DNA of 64,000 bases, from the NCBI RefSeq assembly GCF_002979435.1, contig NZ_PCOV01000004.1, forward strand, positions 222,425 through 286,424. Direction: 5' to 3'. Below are positions 9,352 to 19,286 of this stretch, piece by piece. The position numbers were made by a program, and so were the translations under genes. Origin of the DNA: Microbacterium sp. MYb66 (GTDB taxonomy: Bacteria; Actinomycetota; Actinomycetes; Actinomycetales; Microbacteriaceae). Every line of letters starts with the position of its first letter. Position 1 is the stretch's first letter. The notes under the pieces are model-generated. The model was not told the origin of the DNA, did no database searches, and was given only the letters and a program-made list of their open reading frames with translations.

Positions 9352-9879
9352 TCAGTCCTCCGGCGCCGGGGCGGCCGTGTCGGTCGGGGTCGGCTGCGGG
9401 GTGCGCACCGATTCCGAGGGGACCAGGTCGGAGTAGTAGGAGAGGGAGCCGTCGAGGACGGGGATCTCGCTCTTGACGCCCGTGGAGTCGCCCGACTGGA
9501 AATGCATCTCGACGGTCGCGCCCGGCTTGGTGTCGAGTCCGACGATCCGCAGGGGCTCCTCGTCGGCGCCGAGGCTCACGGTGTCGCCCGCGGGAACGGT
9601 GATGGTGAACGGCTCGATTCCCTCGAGGGAGATCGTGAGCGTCGCGCTCTCATCGGTGGGGTTCACGATCGCGGCGATCAGGTTGCCGATCGAGCCGTCT
9701 TCGGTGGCGATCACCAGGGCGTTGCGCACGTCGATCGGTCCGTCGGCGTCGGAGATGTTCACACCGTCGGATGCCGGGTATTCGATCTTCGTCGACTGGG
9801 GCGTGATGAATGTGCACCCGGTCGCGCCGAGCAGAACGAGGGCGCTGAGGGCTGCAGACGCAACAAGGCGCGATTTCAC
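9352..9879 (-). CDS. Secreted lipoprotein, probable cell-surface protein of unknown function
   Basis: The 175-residue product begins with a basic stretch and a hydrophobic signal that ends in the lipobox LLGATGC; the cysteine would be lipidated by Lgt. The rest is a predicted beta-rich domain with LTISLEGIEPFTITVPAG and a Thr/Pro/Ala-rich tail, which suggests an export and attachment role. GTG at 9879 was chosen because an AGGAGG site lies four bases upstream and because it gives a normal signal peptide length. An upstream ATG at 9912 would add 11 residues. It resembles small actinobacterial DNA-modification-free lipoproteins near CarD, but I do not recognise a named family. Confidence 0.75.
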   Translation of the reverse strand: MKSRLVASAALSALVLLGATGCTFITPQSTKIEYPASDGVNISDADGPIDVRNALVIATEDGSIGNLIAAIVNPTDESATLTISLEGIEPFTITVPAGDTVSLGADEEPLRIVGLDTKPGATVEMHFQSGDSTGVKSEIPVLDGSLSYYSDLVPSESVRTPQPTPTDTAAPAPED

Positions 9880-10013
9880 GGGTCCTCCTGAGGTCCGGCG
9901 GGATATCCGCATCCATTCTATGGGTAAGTCGTGACGGCTCCGGGCCCGGGGAGCGCGAACCTTAGCGCATATCCCCTGTGGTATCCTTGAGGTTGCCGAA
10001 AGGACACGTTTTT

Positions 10014-10496
10014 ATGCTTTTTGAGGTTGGCGAGACCGTCGTCTATCCCCACCATGGCGCTGCGACCATCATCGAGGTCAAGGAGCGCATCATCAAGGGT
10101 GAGGCGAAGAAATACCTGAAGCTCAACGTCACGCAGGGCGATCTCATCATCGAGGTCCCCGCGGAGAATGTCGACCTGGTCGGCGTTCGCGACGTCATCG
10201 GCAAGGAAGGCCTCGATCACGTCTTCGAGGTGCTGCGAGCACCCTTCACAGAAGAGCCCACGAACTGGTCGCGTCGATACAAGGCGAACCTTGAGAAACT
10301 CGCCTCCGGCGATGTGATCAAGGTGAGCGAGGTCGTCCGCGACCTGTGGCGCCGCGATCAGGACCGCGGACTCTCCGCGGGCGAGAAGCGGATGCTGGCG
10401 AAGGCTCGTCAGATCCTGATCTCCGAGCTCGCGCTCGCAGAGAAGACCGATGAGGACAAGGCGGGCGCACTGCTCGACGAGGTCCTCGCTTCCTGA
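10014..10496 (+). CDS. carD: CarD-family RNA polymerase-binding transcription regulator
   Basis: The 160-residue protein has the N-terminal CarD/TRCF interaction domain ([19 protein letters not shown], about 1-55), which binds the RNA polymerase beta subunit. The helical C-terminal domain (about 70-160) has [13 protein letters not shown] and [20 protein letters not shown]; a conserved tryptophan there touches the upstream edge of the promoter bubble. CarD stabilises open complexes, especially at rRNA promoters, and is essential in mycobacteria. ATG at 10014 follows an AAAGGA site. The order carD-ispD-ispF-cysS-rlmB is strongly conserved in actinobacteria. Confidence 0.97.
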   Translation: MLFEVGETVVYPHHGAATIIEVKERIIKGEAKKYLKLNVTQGDLIIEVPAENVDLVGVRDVIGKEGLDHVFEVLRAPFTEEPTNWSRRYKANLEKLASGDVIKVSEVVRDLWRRDQDRGLSAGEKRMLAKARQILISELALAEKTDEDKAGALLDEVLAS

Positions 10497-10505
10497 GCTC
10501 TTTCA

Positions 10506-10543
10506 CGACGGAAGGCGGATGCTTCGGCATCCGCCTTTCGTCG
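10506..10543 (+). terminator. Terminator-like hairpin after carD
   Basis: A 17-base-pair hairpin with a TTCG tetraloop (CGACGGAAGGCGGATGC and its near-perfect complement) starts nine bases after the carD stop and ends 22 bases before ispDF. It could separate carD expression from the downstream biosynthetic genes, perhaps only partly. Confidence 0.7.
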
Positions 10544-10565
10544 TCTTCGCCGGTAACGTGATGCT

Positions 10566-11759
10566 GTGACCATCATCCCCGTCCCGCGCACCGCGATCAT
10601 CGTCGTGGCCGCCGGCTCCGGCACCCGCCTGGCCGCCGGCGCCCCGAAGGCGTTCGTCGGCATCGACGCCCGCTCCATCCTCCGTCACGCGCTCGAGGGC
10701 GTCTTCGCGGCTGCGCCCGCCCAGGTGGTCGTCGTCGCACCCGCCGGTCTCGAGGGCGACGCCGAGACCGAGATGCGCGCGGCCGCCGGGGATCGAGGCG
10801 ATCTGGGCCGTGTCGTGACCGGTGGTGCCACTCGCCAGCAATCGGTGTCGGCGGGGCTCGCGGCGCTGTGGGGCGACGTCGACACGGTCCTCGTGCACGA
10901 TGCCGCCCGAGCGCTCACCCCTCCCTCGCAGATCGACGCCGTCATGGCCGCGGTCACCGCAGAAGTCGGCGTCATCCCCGTGCTTCCGGTGGTCGACACG
11001 CTCAAGAAGGTCGCAGACGGGGCTGTGGTCTCCGCGGTCGACCGCTCCGAGCTCGCCGCGGCGCAGACACCGCAGGGGTTTCCGCGGGGTCTCCTCGAGG
11101 CGGCCTACGCCGCCGCGCTCGCGGGCGGGACGGAGTACACCGACGACGCGGCGCTGTTCGCCGCCGCCGGCCACCCGGTGCGGCACATCGACGGCTCGGA
11201 GCGTGCTTTCAAGATCACGACTCCGGCCGATCTCGAGCGCGCTCGGCATCTGCTGGCTCCCTCTGCCGCTCCCGGCATCCTGCGCGTGGGCATCGGAACC
11301 GATGTCCACGCCTTCGGCGGCGAGGGGAATCTCTGGCTCGCCGGTCTCGAGTGGCCGGGGGAGCAGCCGCTGTCCGGGCATTCGGACGGCGACGCCGTCG
11401 CTCACGCGATCGTCGATGCGCTTCTGGGTGCGGCGGGACTCGGCGACATCGGCGAGCACTTCGGCACCTCGCATCCCGAATACGCCGGGGCGCACGCCGA
11501 GGTCTTCCTCGCACGCACGCGCGAGCTGCTGACAGCAGCCGGATTCCGGATCGGGAACGTCTCCGTGCAGATGCAGGCGAACAGGCCGCGTTTCAGTTCC
11601 CGGCGGATCGAGGCCGAGCGCACGCTGTCGGCGGTGCTGGGTGCGCCGGTGTCGGTGACGGCGACGACGACCGACAGGCTCGGGTTCCCAGGGCGGGGCG
11701 AAGGCATCTCGGTGACCGCCGTCGCCTCGGTCGTCACGCAGGACCCGCAGAACCGCTGA
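10566..11759 (+). CDS. ispDF: Bifunctional IspD/IspF (MEP pathway of isoprenoid synthesis)
   Basis: The 397-residue fusion makes two steps toward isopentenyl diphosphate. Residues 1 to about 232 are the cytidylyltransferase IspD: VVAAGSGTRLAAGAPKAF and VLVHDAARAL. From about 236 is the cyclodiphosphate synthase IspF: GIGTDVHAFG (metal ligands Asp and His near 246-248), SGHSDGDAVAHAIVDALLGA, and TTTDRLGFPGRGEG. Many bacteria have separate genes; fusion of the two occurs in several actinobacteria and in alpha and epsilon proteobacteria. The start is GTG at 10566. IspE lies elsewhere. The product feeds the carotenoid operon at 45-53 kb. Confidence 0.96.
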   Translation: MTIIPVPRTAIIVVAAGSGTRLAAGAPKAFVGIDARSILRHALEGVFAAAPAQVVVVAPAGLEGDAETEMRAAAGDRGDLGRVVTGGATRQQSVSAGLAALWGDVDTVLVHDAARALTPPSQIDAVMAAVTAEVGVIPVLPVVDTLKKVADGAVVSAVDRSELAAAQTPQGFPRGLLEAAYAAALAGGTEYTDDAALFAAAGHPVRHIDGSERAFKITTPADLERARHLLAPSAAPGILRVGIGTDVHAFGGEGNLWLAGLEWPGEQPLSGHSDGDAVAHAIVDALLGAAGLGDIGEHFGTSHPEYAGAHAEVFLARTRELLTAAGFRIGNVSVQMQANRPRFSSRRIEAERTLSAVLGAPVSVTATTTDRLGFPGRGEGISVTAVASVVTQDPQNR

Positions 11760-11859
11760 CGGTCGGCGGAATCCGCCCGATCCGCCCACGAAGCGTCATG
11801 AGGCGGCGGAATCATCGGCCGAGGGCTGGCGCTCAGCAGTCGCCGAGTAGGCTTGAGCG

Positions 11860-13263
11860 GTGACACTCCGCCTCTACGACACCCGCGCACAACTGCTGCG
11901 CGACTTCGTGCCTCTCGATCCCGAGAACATCACGATGTACGTGTGCGGACCCACGGTGCAGTCCGGACCCCACATCGGCCATGTCCGGGCGGCTCTGAGC
12001 TTCGACCTGCTGCGCCGCTGGCTCGAGCACAGCCACGGCCGCGTCACCTTCGTGCGCAACGTCACCGACATCGACGACAAGGTGCTCGCCAACGCGTCGG
12101 ACACCGAGCCGTGGTGGGCGCTCGCCTACCGGATGGAGCAGGAGTTCACCGCGGCATATGCCGGGGTCGGCATCCTTCCGCCGACGTACGAGCCTCGCGC
12201 CACGGCATCCGTCCCGCAGATGCAGGAGCTCATCACTCTGCTGATCCAGCGGGGGCACGCGTACTCTGCGCCGGATGGTTCCGGCGACGTCTACTTCGAC
12301 GTGCGATCGTGGCCGGACTACGGATCGCTCACGCATCAGTCGCTCGACGCCATGGAGGCGGCGGAGGATGCCGACCCGCGCGGCAAGCGCAACCCGCAGG
12401 ACTTCGCCCTCTGGAAGGGCGCCAAGCCCGAGGAGCCGGCGGATGCGACCTGGCCGTCGCCCTGGGGACCCGGGCGACCCGGATGGCACATCGAGTGCTC
12501 CGCGATGTCGAAGCGCTACCTCGGCGCCGAGTTCGACATCCACGGCGGCGGGCTGGACCTGCGGTTCCCGCACCACGAGAACGAGCTCGCGCAGTCGACG
12601 GCGGCCGGCGACGGCTTCGCCCGCTACTGGGTCCACAACGGGCTCGTGACCGTCGGCGGTCAGAAGATGTCGAAGTCGCTCGGCAACTTCACCCTCGCGG
12701 TCGACGTGCTGGCTGCGCACGACCCGCTGGTCGTCCGCTACGCGCTCGCATCAGCGCACTACCGCTCGAGCCTCGACCTCACCGAGTCGTCGTGGGCGGA
12801 AGCGGATGCTGCGCTGGGGCGCATCGGCACATTCATCGCCCGGGCCCGCCGCAGCCTCGCCGGGGCGCCGGACGAAGCGAGGATCGGCGAGATCCCCGAG
12901 GCGTTCGCCGTCGCGATGGATGACGATCTCGGCGTTCCCCAGGCCCTTGCCGTGCTGCACGAGACGGTGCGACGCGGCAATACGGCAATCGACGCCGGAG
13001 TGGATGCGGAGGCCTGGGACGCGTTCGTCCAGGTGGATGCGATGGTCCGTCTCCTCGGCTTCGAAGAACTCATGTCCAGCGGGGGAGATCTCGCTGAGCA
13101 CCGGACTCTGGACTCTCTCGTCCAGACGATGATCACCCAGCGCGCCCAGGCACGCGCTGACAAGGACTGGGCAGCGGCGGATCGCATCCGTGATGCGATC
13201 GCCGCTGCAGGAATCACGCTGGAGGACACTCCGGCCGGAACTCATTGGAGTATCGATGGCTAA
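11860..13263 (+). CDS. cysS: Cysteinyl-tRNA synthetase
   Basis: CysRS charges tRNA-Cys. The 467-residue enzyme has the zinc-binding start [18 protein letters not shown] with the HIGH sequence at 38-41. It also has the second zinc region ([13 protein letters not shown], then [17 protein letters not shown]) and the KMSKSLGN signature around residue 269. Its length is normal for the family. GTG at 11860 begins the conserved LRLYDTRAQ. The last eight bases overlap rlmB, so the pair is translationally coupled. Confidence 0.98.
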   Translation: MTLRLYDTRAQLLRDFVPLDPENITMYVCGPTVQSGPHIGHVRAALSFDLLRRWLEHSHGRVTFVRNVTDIDDKVLANASDTEPWWALAYRMEQEFTAAYAGVGILPPTYEPRATASVPQMQELITLLIQRGHAYSAPDGSGDVYFDVRSWPDYGSLTHQSLDAMEAAEDADPRGKRNPQDFALWKGAKPEEPADATWPSPWGPGRPGWHIECSAMSKRYLGAEFDIHGGGLDLRFPHHENELAQSTAAGDGFARYWVHNGLVTVGGQKMSKSLGNFTLAVDVLAAHDPLVVRYALASAHYRSSLDLTESSWAEADAALGRIGTFIARARRSLAGAPDEARIGEIPEAFAVAMDDDLGVPQALAVLHETVRRGNTAIDAGVDAEAWDAFVQVDAMVRLLGFEELMSSGGDLAEHRTLDSLVQTMITQRAQARADKDWAAADRIRDAIAAAGITLEDTPAGTHWSIDG

Positions 13264-14269
13264 GCCAGGGCGCCCCGGCGCGAGCAAGGGAAACAAGAAG
13301 GGCCCGACCAAGGGCACCGGCGGACTCGGGCGCAAGGCGCTCGAGGGGCGGGGACCGACGCCGAAAGCGGAGGATCGCGCCTGGCACCCGGCGGGCAAGC
13401 GCAAGGCCGCGGCCGAGCGCTATGCCGCCGCGACGGGCGGCAAGGGCCGCCCCGGCGGGAGCCGTCCGGGATCCGGTGGCGGTTCGAACCGTGCCCCGAA
13501 GGCCAAGGCAGGAGACGACACCGAGAACGTGACGGGTCGCAACTCCGTCCTCGAGGCCCTGCGGGCGAAGATCCCGGCGACCGCGTTCTACATCGCCCAG
13601 CGCGTCGAGATGGACGATCGTGTGAAGGAGATGCTGGCGATCGCCACGAATCGCGGGATCCCGGTGATGGAGGTCACGCGTCCGGAGCTCGACCGCATGG
13701 CCGGCTTCGACGGTGTGCACCAGGGCGTCGCGATCAAGGTGCCCCCTTACGAGTACGCGCACCCGCAGGATCTGCTCGAGCAGGTCATCGACCGGGGCGA
13801 TGTACCGCTGTTCGTCGCGCTCGACGGCATCACCGACCCGCGCAACCTGGGCGCGATCATCCGCTCCACCGCAGCGTTCGGCGGCCACGGCATCATCCTT
13901 CCGCAGCGTCGCTCGGCGGGTGTCAACTCCGCGGCCTGGAAGACGAGTGCCGGAGCCGTCGCCCGGACCCCTGTGGCCCTGGCGACCAACCTCACGACGC
14001 AGCTCAAGGAGTTCAAGAAGCAGGGCGTGTTCGTGCTCGGCCTCGACGGCGACGGCGATGTGTCGCTCCCGGAGCTGCAGCTGGCTGATCGACCTGTCGT
14101 GATCGTGGTCGGCTCGGAGGGCAAGGGCCTGTCCCGACTCGTCTCCGAGACCTGCGATCAGATCGTCTCGATCCCGATCTCTGCGGCCACCGAATCGCTG
14201 AACGCCGGCATCGCGACGTCGGTCGCGCTCTACCAGGTCGCGTCGCTCCGCGCCGCGAAGAAGAACTAG
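13256..14269 (+). CDS. rlmB: 23S rRNA (guanosine-2'-O-)-methyltransferase RlmB (SpoU/TrmH family)
   Basis: The 337-residue protein begins with about 80 residues rich in Gly, Lys, Arg and Pro (basic, presumably unstructured RNA-binding). Then comes an L30e-like substrate-binding domain (NSVLEALRAKIPATAFYIA) and the SPOUT catalytic domain. The three SPOUT motifs are present: GITDPRNLGAIIRSTAAFGG (about 192-211), IVVGSEGKGLSRLV (about 282-295) and IPISAATESLNAGIATSVALY (about 304-324). RlmB methylates one ribose in 23S rRNA. The long basic extension is usual in actinobacteria. It overlaps cysS by eight bases. Confidence 0.95.
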   Translation: MAKPGRPGASKGNKKGPTKGTGGLGRKALEGRGPTPKAEDRAWHPAGKRKAAAERYAAATGGKGRPGGSRPGSGGGSNRAPKAKAGDDTENVTGRNSVLEALRAKIPATAFYIAQRVEMDDRVKEMLAIATNRGIPVMEVTRPELDRMAGFDGVHQGVAIKVPPYEYAHPQDLLEQVIDRGDVPLFVALDGITDPRNLGAIIRSTAAFGGHGIILPQRRSAGVNSAAWKTSAGAVARTPVALATNLTTQLKEFKKQGVFVLGLDGDGDVSLPELQLADRPVVIVVGSEGKGLSRLVSETCDQIVSIPISAATESLNAGIATSVALYQVASLRAAKKN

Positions 14270-14291
14270 ACCGTCCGAGGGAAGGCAGACC

Positions 14292-14933
14292 ATGGCTCGC
14301 ATCATCGTGCTCGGAGGGACCGGGTACGCCGGTCTCCACATCGTCATGGAGGCGGTGAGCCGAGGCCATGCGGTGATCGCGATCTCGCGTTCCGAGCCGA
14401 CCGAACCCGTGGCGGGCGCCGCGTACGTGCAGGGCTCCGCTCTCGATCTGGCGCCTCTCGCGGATGCCTTCGTCGGTGCGGATGCCGTGGTCTCGGCTCT
14501 CTCCCCGCGCGGTGACATGGAAGACCGCGCGCTCGAGGCGCTGTCGAACATCGTCGAGCAGATCGCCGGCACGGACACCCGCCTCGGCGTGGTCGGGGGT
14601 GCCGGCGGGAGCCTGATCGCCCCCGGCGGCCCGCGGCTGTTCGACCAGGGGTTCCCCGAGGAGTACAAGCACGAGGCTCAGGTCGGCATCGACTCCCTCG
14701 CCCTCCTGGAGGAGACGGATGCGGGACTCGATTGGTTCTTCATCCACCCGGCCGAGGTCTTCGGCCCCTGGGCCGAGGGCGAGCGCACCGGGCACTACCG
14801 CGACGGCGGCGACGTGATCGTGCGCGATGCCGACGGCAAGTCGTACATCTCGGGTGCCGACTTCGCGGTCGCCGTCGTCGACGAGATCGAGCAGGGCAAC
14901 CACCACCGCGAGCGGTTCACCGTCGGCTACTGA
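14292..14933 (+). CDS. NAD(P)-binding atypical SDR-family oxidoreductase
   Basis: The 213-residue protein has a Rossmann nucleotide-binding start, IIVLGGTGYAGLHIVMEA (residues 4-21). It also has an SDRa-like pattern with ALDLAPLADAFVGADAVVSAL and GVVGGAGGSL, and the family-specific WFFIHPAEVFGPW. It lacks the classical SDR Tyr-xxx-Lys pair, which is normal for YwnB-like proteins. It starts 22 bases after rlmB with a GAGGGAAG ribosome site, so it may be cotranscribed with cysS and rlmB. Substrate unknown. Confidence 0.8.
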   Translation: MARIIVLGGTGYAGLHIVMEAVSRGHAVIAISRSEPTEPVAGAAYVQGSALDLAPLADAFVGADAVVSALSPRGDMEDRALEALSNIVEQIAGTDTRLGVVGGAGGSLIAPGGPRLFDQGFPEEYKHEAQVGIDSLALLEETDAGLDWFFIHPAEVFGPWAEGERTGHYRDGGDVIVRDADGKSYISGADFAVAVVDEIEQGNHHRERFTVGY

Positions 14934-14978
14934 CGGTCCTCGAACGCCGCCGGCTGCGCTGCTTCTCGCCGAGCCGGG

Positions 14979-16283
14979 TCAGACCAGGTCTCGCCAGTCG
15001 ACGTCCTCGTCCTCATCGGTGACCGGCGTCACGCCTGTGATCACCGGCAGACTCATCGTCTCGGTGGGCGGGCCCATGATGGTGGCCTCGTCGCGCCGGT
15101 GGCGCAGGACCTCGTTGATGTAGCTGGTCAGCACCTCGGCGAGCGGGATCGAGCGTCCTTCCGCCTGCGAGAGGTACCAGCGGTGCTCCAGCACCTGGTG
15201 GAAGACCTCGGCCGGCTCGAGCTTGGCGCGCAGCTCATACGGGATGGCGCGAACGACGGGCTCGAACACGCGGGTGAGCCACTCGTGCGCGTACATCTCC
15301 TCGTCCGCCCACTGCTTGGTCGACCGGGCACGGAACTCGTCGAGGTCGTTGAGCAGACGACGGGCCTGGTTCTCTTCGACATCCAGTCCGGTGAGACGGA
15401 TGAGGCGCCGCTGATGGTGCCCGGCGTCCACGACTTTCGGTTGGATCTCGACGACGGTGCCGTCGGCCGTCGTCGACATGGACATCTCGTCGATGTCGAA
15501 ACCCAGCGCGTTCAGACGCTCGACACGCTCCGTGATCCGCCACGTCTCGGCAGCGGAGAAGGATTCCTGCGCGGTGAGCTCCGCCCACAGCGACCGGTAC
15601 GACGACACGATGCCGTCGGCGATCGCGACGGCATCCACGCCGTGCTCGAGGCGTCCGCCTGCCGCGAGGTCCATGATCTCGCCGGCGATGTTCGTGCGGG
15701 CGAGGTCCAGGTCGTAGGCGCGCTGCCCGTCGGTCAGGCCCTCCTCGTGGAGCTCTCCGGTCTCGGCATCGACCAGATAGGCGGCGAAGGCACCGGCATC
15801 GCGCCGGAACAGGGTGTTCGACAGCGACACGTCGCCCCAGTAGAAGCCCACGTTGTGTAGACGCACCAGCAGCAGCGCGAGTGCGTCGACGAGACGGTTT
15901 GCGGTGTCCGGACGCAGGACGCGGGTGAACAGGGCGCGGTAGGGCATCGAGAAGCGGAGATGCGAGGTGACCAGGGCCGCCGGAAGGGGGCTGCCGTCGG
16001 CATCCGTCCGTCCGGCGATGACGGCCACCCGGTCGACGCAGGGCACATCGAGGCGGGCGAGGTTGCCGAGCATGTCGTACTCGCGTTGCGCCATCTCCGC
16101 CGTGGTCTCCTTGACGGCGATCACTCGGCCGGAGAGATCGGCGAAGCGCACCAGGTGGCGGGAGAGGCCTTTGGGCAGCGAGACGATGTGCTCGGAAGGC
16201 CACTTCGCGAGTGTGGTGGACCAGGGGAGGGAGAGGAGGCCGGGGTCGATCTTGCTCGCGGTGATCCGCAGCGAATCCTGCAT
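14979..16283 (-). CDS. DUF4032 protein with kinase-like fold
   Basis: The 434-residue protein resembles bacterial kinase-like (lipopolysaccharide kinase type) folds: VIAVKETTAEMAQREYDML (catalytic Lys and Glu, about 50-72), LVRLHNVGFYWGDVSLSNTLF (a catalytic-loop-like Asp and Asn near 148-153) and AYLVDAETGEL (a DFG-like Asp). The second half, from about 250, is the DUF4032-specific region with HHQRRLIRLTGLDVEENQARRLLNDLDEFRA. Its residues are consistent with phosphotransfer activity, but no substrate is known. The gene converges with the NAD(P)-binding gene and is followed upstream by the ugpC terminator on the same strand. Confidence 0.8.
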   Translation of the reverse strand: MQDSLRITASKIDPGLLSLPWSTTLAKWPSEHIVSLPKGLSRHLVRFADLSGRVIAVKETTAEMAQREYDMLGNLARLDVPCVDRVAVIAGRTDADGSPLPAALVTSHLRFSMPYRALFTRVLRPDTANRLVDALALLLVRLHNVGFYWGDVSLSNTLFRRDAGAFAAYLVDAETGELHEEGLTDGQRAYDLDLARTNIAGEIMDLAAGGRLEHGVDAVAIADGIVSSYRSLWAELTAQESFSAAETWRITERVERLNALGFDIDEMSMSTTADGTVVEIQPKVVDAGHHQRRLIRLTGLDVEENQARRLLNDLDEFRARSTKQWADEEMYAHEWLTRVFEPVVRAIPYELRAKLEPAEVFHQVLEHRWYLSQAEGRSIPLAEVLTSYINEVLRHRRDEATIMGPPTETMSLPVITGVTPVTDEDEDVDWRDLV

Positions 16284-16316
16284 GGCGCTCCCGGGGTGAG
16301 ATGAGGAAGGAAAAAC

Positions 16317-16359
16317 CAGACGCGGCGCAGGCGACCGAAGTCAGCCTGCGCCGCGTCTG
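16317..16359 (-). terminator. Intrinsic terminator after ugpC
   Basis: On the minus strand a perfect 16-base-pair stem (CAGACGCGGCGCAGGC and its complement) with an 11-base loop is followed by GGTTTTTCC, a classic Rho-independent arrangement. It begins about ten bases after the ugpC stop and shields the DUF4032 gene from read-through. Confidence 0.88.
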
Positions 16360-16368
16360 TGGATCCGA

Positions 16369-17472
<1,104 letters not shown>

Positions 17473-17702
17473 TGTTGTTTCTCCTTCACCGGCAGGTACG
17501 TGCCGGACGATCCGTAGTGATGAAGCGGTGGAATGAACCACCGTGACCCATCATTGGGTCGGGATCAGTATGACATGAACGGCTGTACCTGGGTATTTCT
17601 CAGCCTCACTGGCTAGCATCGAACTCGGCCGCGCGCTGCGGCGATCGTCGCCGAGCGGCGGTCGGGGCCAACCCGGACCCCCAGAGACTCACAAGAGGAA
17701 CG

Positions 17703-18653
17703 ATGTCGAGCGACGAAACGCCGAACGTCCCCACGCCTCGCAATTCTCGCGAGGCCGTGCGGGAGAAGGCTCAGCAAGTGCACGCCCAGCAGTCGAGGGC
17801 GCGTCTCATGCGACGGATCATCATCGGCGCGGTCGCGATCGTCGCCGTCGGAGCGATCGGCACCGCGGTGACTCTCGCGGTGTCGGCTCAGGTGTCCAAG
17901 CCGCGGCTCACCCCGAGCGGGATGGAATCGGACGGCGTCGTCGTCACCGACATCGGCGCGGTCGCGACATCCGATCAGATGCCGGCGAATCCGACACCCG
18001 ATCCGACTGAGGCCGGAGAGACCGCGACACCCACGCCGAAGGCCACCTCGTCCGAGAAGGTGGACATCCACGTCTACGTCGATTACCTCTCGCCGGATGC
18101 CGGGAAGTTCGAGCGTGCCAACGCCCGGCAGTTCGCAGGCTGGATCAACGAGGGTGCGGTCACCGTCAGCTATCACCCGGTCGCGCTTCTCACCGCCAGC
18201 TCCAACGGCACCAAGTACTCGCTGCGCTCCGCTGCGGCCGCCGCCTGCGTGGCGACCCACTCGCCCGCGCAGTTCTACGCGTTCAACCACGACCTGCTCG
18301 ACGACCAGCCCCAGGTCGGCAGCGACGGGCTCTCCGACGAGGAGCTGGCGAACCTCGCCGGCGCCGTCGGCGTCGACAACGGCAAGGCCGTGCGGTCGTG
18401 CATCGAGAACGGCGACTTCGTCAGCTGGGCGAAGGAAGCGACGACCCGCGCTCTCGACGGCCCGCTCGCCGGTTCCAACGATCTCGTGCTGACCGCTGCG
18501 CCCATGATCGTCGCGAACGGCGAGGCCTACGTGGGTGCTCTCGACGACCCCGCCGAGTTCTCGCAGTTCGTGCTCAGCGTGGCGAGCGACGCGTCTCGCG
18601 AGACCCCGACCCCCACCCCGACGCCGACGGGGACCGCCACGCCCACCCCGTAG
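17703..18653 (+). CDS. Membrane-anchored DsbA-like thioredoxin-fold protein without CxxC
   Basis: The 316-residue protein has a cytoplasmic N-terminus, one membrane helix (about 39-60), a Pro/Thr-rich linker (90-115) and a DsbA-like thioredoxin domain (about 119-290). The strand VDIHVYVDYLSPDAGKFER matches the DsbA active-site region, where the norm is Y-L-C-P-x-C-G. Here Ser130 and Ala133 replace the two cysteines, so no disulfide chemistry is possible there. A cis-Pro-like AAPMIVANG follows at the end of the fold. The only cysteines are in AACVATHS and RSCIENG. The C-terminus is a Thr-Pro repeat tail. It is divergent from ugpC. Known relatives oxidise exported proteins; this one probably binds or scaffolds instead. 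Confidence 0.82.
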   Translation: MSSDETPNVPTPRNSREAVREKAQQVHAQQSRARLMRRIIIGAVAIVAVGAIGTAVTLAVSAQVSKPRLTPSGMESDGVVVTDIGAVATSDQMPANPTPDPTEAGETATPTPKATSSEKVDIHVYVDYLSPDAGKFERANARQFAGWINEGAVTVSYHPVALLTASSNGTKYSLRSAAAAACVATHSPAQFYAFNHDLLDDQPQVGSDGLSDEELANLAGAVGVDNGKAVRSCIENGDFVSWAKEATTRALDGPLAGSNDLVLTAAPMIVANGEAYVGALDDPAEFSQFVLSVASDASRETPTPTPTPTGTATPTP

Positions 18654-18694
18654 TTCGAAGCGGGGTCGATGCCATCGCTAAGCTGGTGGCATCC

Positions 18695-18767
18695 GCCGAC
18701 TTGGCGCAATTGGTAGCGCACCGTACTTGTAATACGGGGGTTACGGGTTCGAGTCCCGTAGTCGGCT
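18695..18767 (+). tRNA. tRNA-Thr (anticodon TGT)
   Basis: A full cloverleaf can be drawn. The acceptor stem GCCGACT pairs with AGTCGGC, followed by discriminator T. The anticodon arm CCGTA-CTTGTAA-TACGG exposes TGT, which reads ACA. The T arm carries GTTCGAGTC. The CCA end is not encoded. Confidence 0.95.
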
Positions 18768-18769
18768 CT

Positions 18770-19286
18770 CATATCCCTTGCGAGAGTGAGGGTTCGCGGA
18801 CACGGAAGCGAAGTTCACCTCGCTAATCCAGTGGACACCCAGCGGAAAACTCGGTCGCTTGCCCGGGGCTATGTCCGCGATCACGACGGAAGTAGCCGAG
18901 ATTGCCCTGACGCCTGAGCCCCGCTGGTCTTCCAGGTCGTGTTGCTGAGGTTGAACCTGTCGAGGATAGCGAGAGCGGACTTCGCCTGTACGAGCTTGCC
19001 TCCACCGGTGGCCAGAAAGAGCAGAACCAAAGCGAGGGCTTACTTCCCTTCGGCTTCGCGGGAGACGGGTGCCCATCGGCCCACTCGGCGAGGCGCTGCC
19101 CGGTTCTGCTCATTGGCGTGTTCCGCCGATTAGTGATATGTTACCGGTTACACACTCTTCTCGGTGAGTCGAATGCGAACACGCCGGGTCGATGACTGCG
19201 CAGGTGGTCGGCTCCCCGCCCTGGCCACCTGCGCTCGCTTGCTGGGCCGCGGGGCAATCCCATGCACTTTTGGGGAGGGGCAGATC
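18770..19286. other. Atypical low-coding stretch between tRNA-Thr and ppk2, possible decayed gene
   Basis: About 500 bases have visibly lower GC and different texture than the neighbours. No convincing complete gene is present. On the minus strand, roughly 19030-18900 reads as plausible protein (LVLLFLATGGGKLVQAKSAL, then LDRFNLSNTTW) but is broken by stops, and a neighbouring frame (about 18890-18790) reads VHWISEVNFASVSANP. This pattern suggests a frame-shifted remnant rather than random sequence, though the case is weak. The far end (about 19130-19160), with GATATGTTACC, may hold the ppk2 promoter. No direct repeat of the tRNA end was seen. Confidence 0.4.

Noticed and set aside
18599..18653. 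Thr-Pro repeat at the end of the DsbA-like gene as a DNA repeat
   Set aside because: It is a coding low-complexity tail.
18741..19113. Complete minus-strand genes of about 96 and 111 codons after tRNA-Thr
   Set aside because: The frames overlap the tRNA and show no ribosome site or recognisable family; kept only as a possible remnant.
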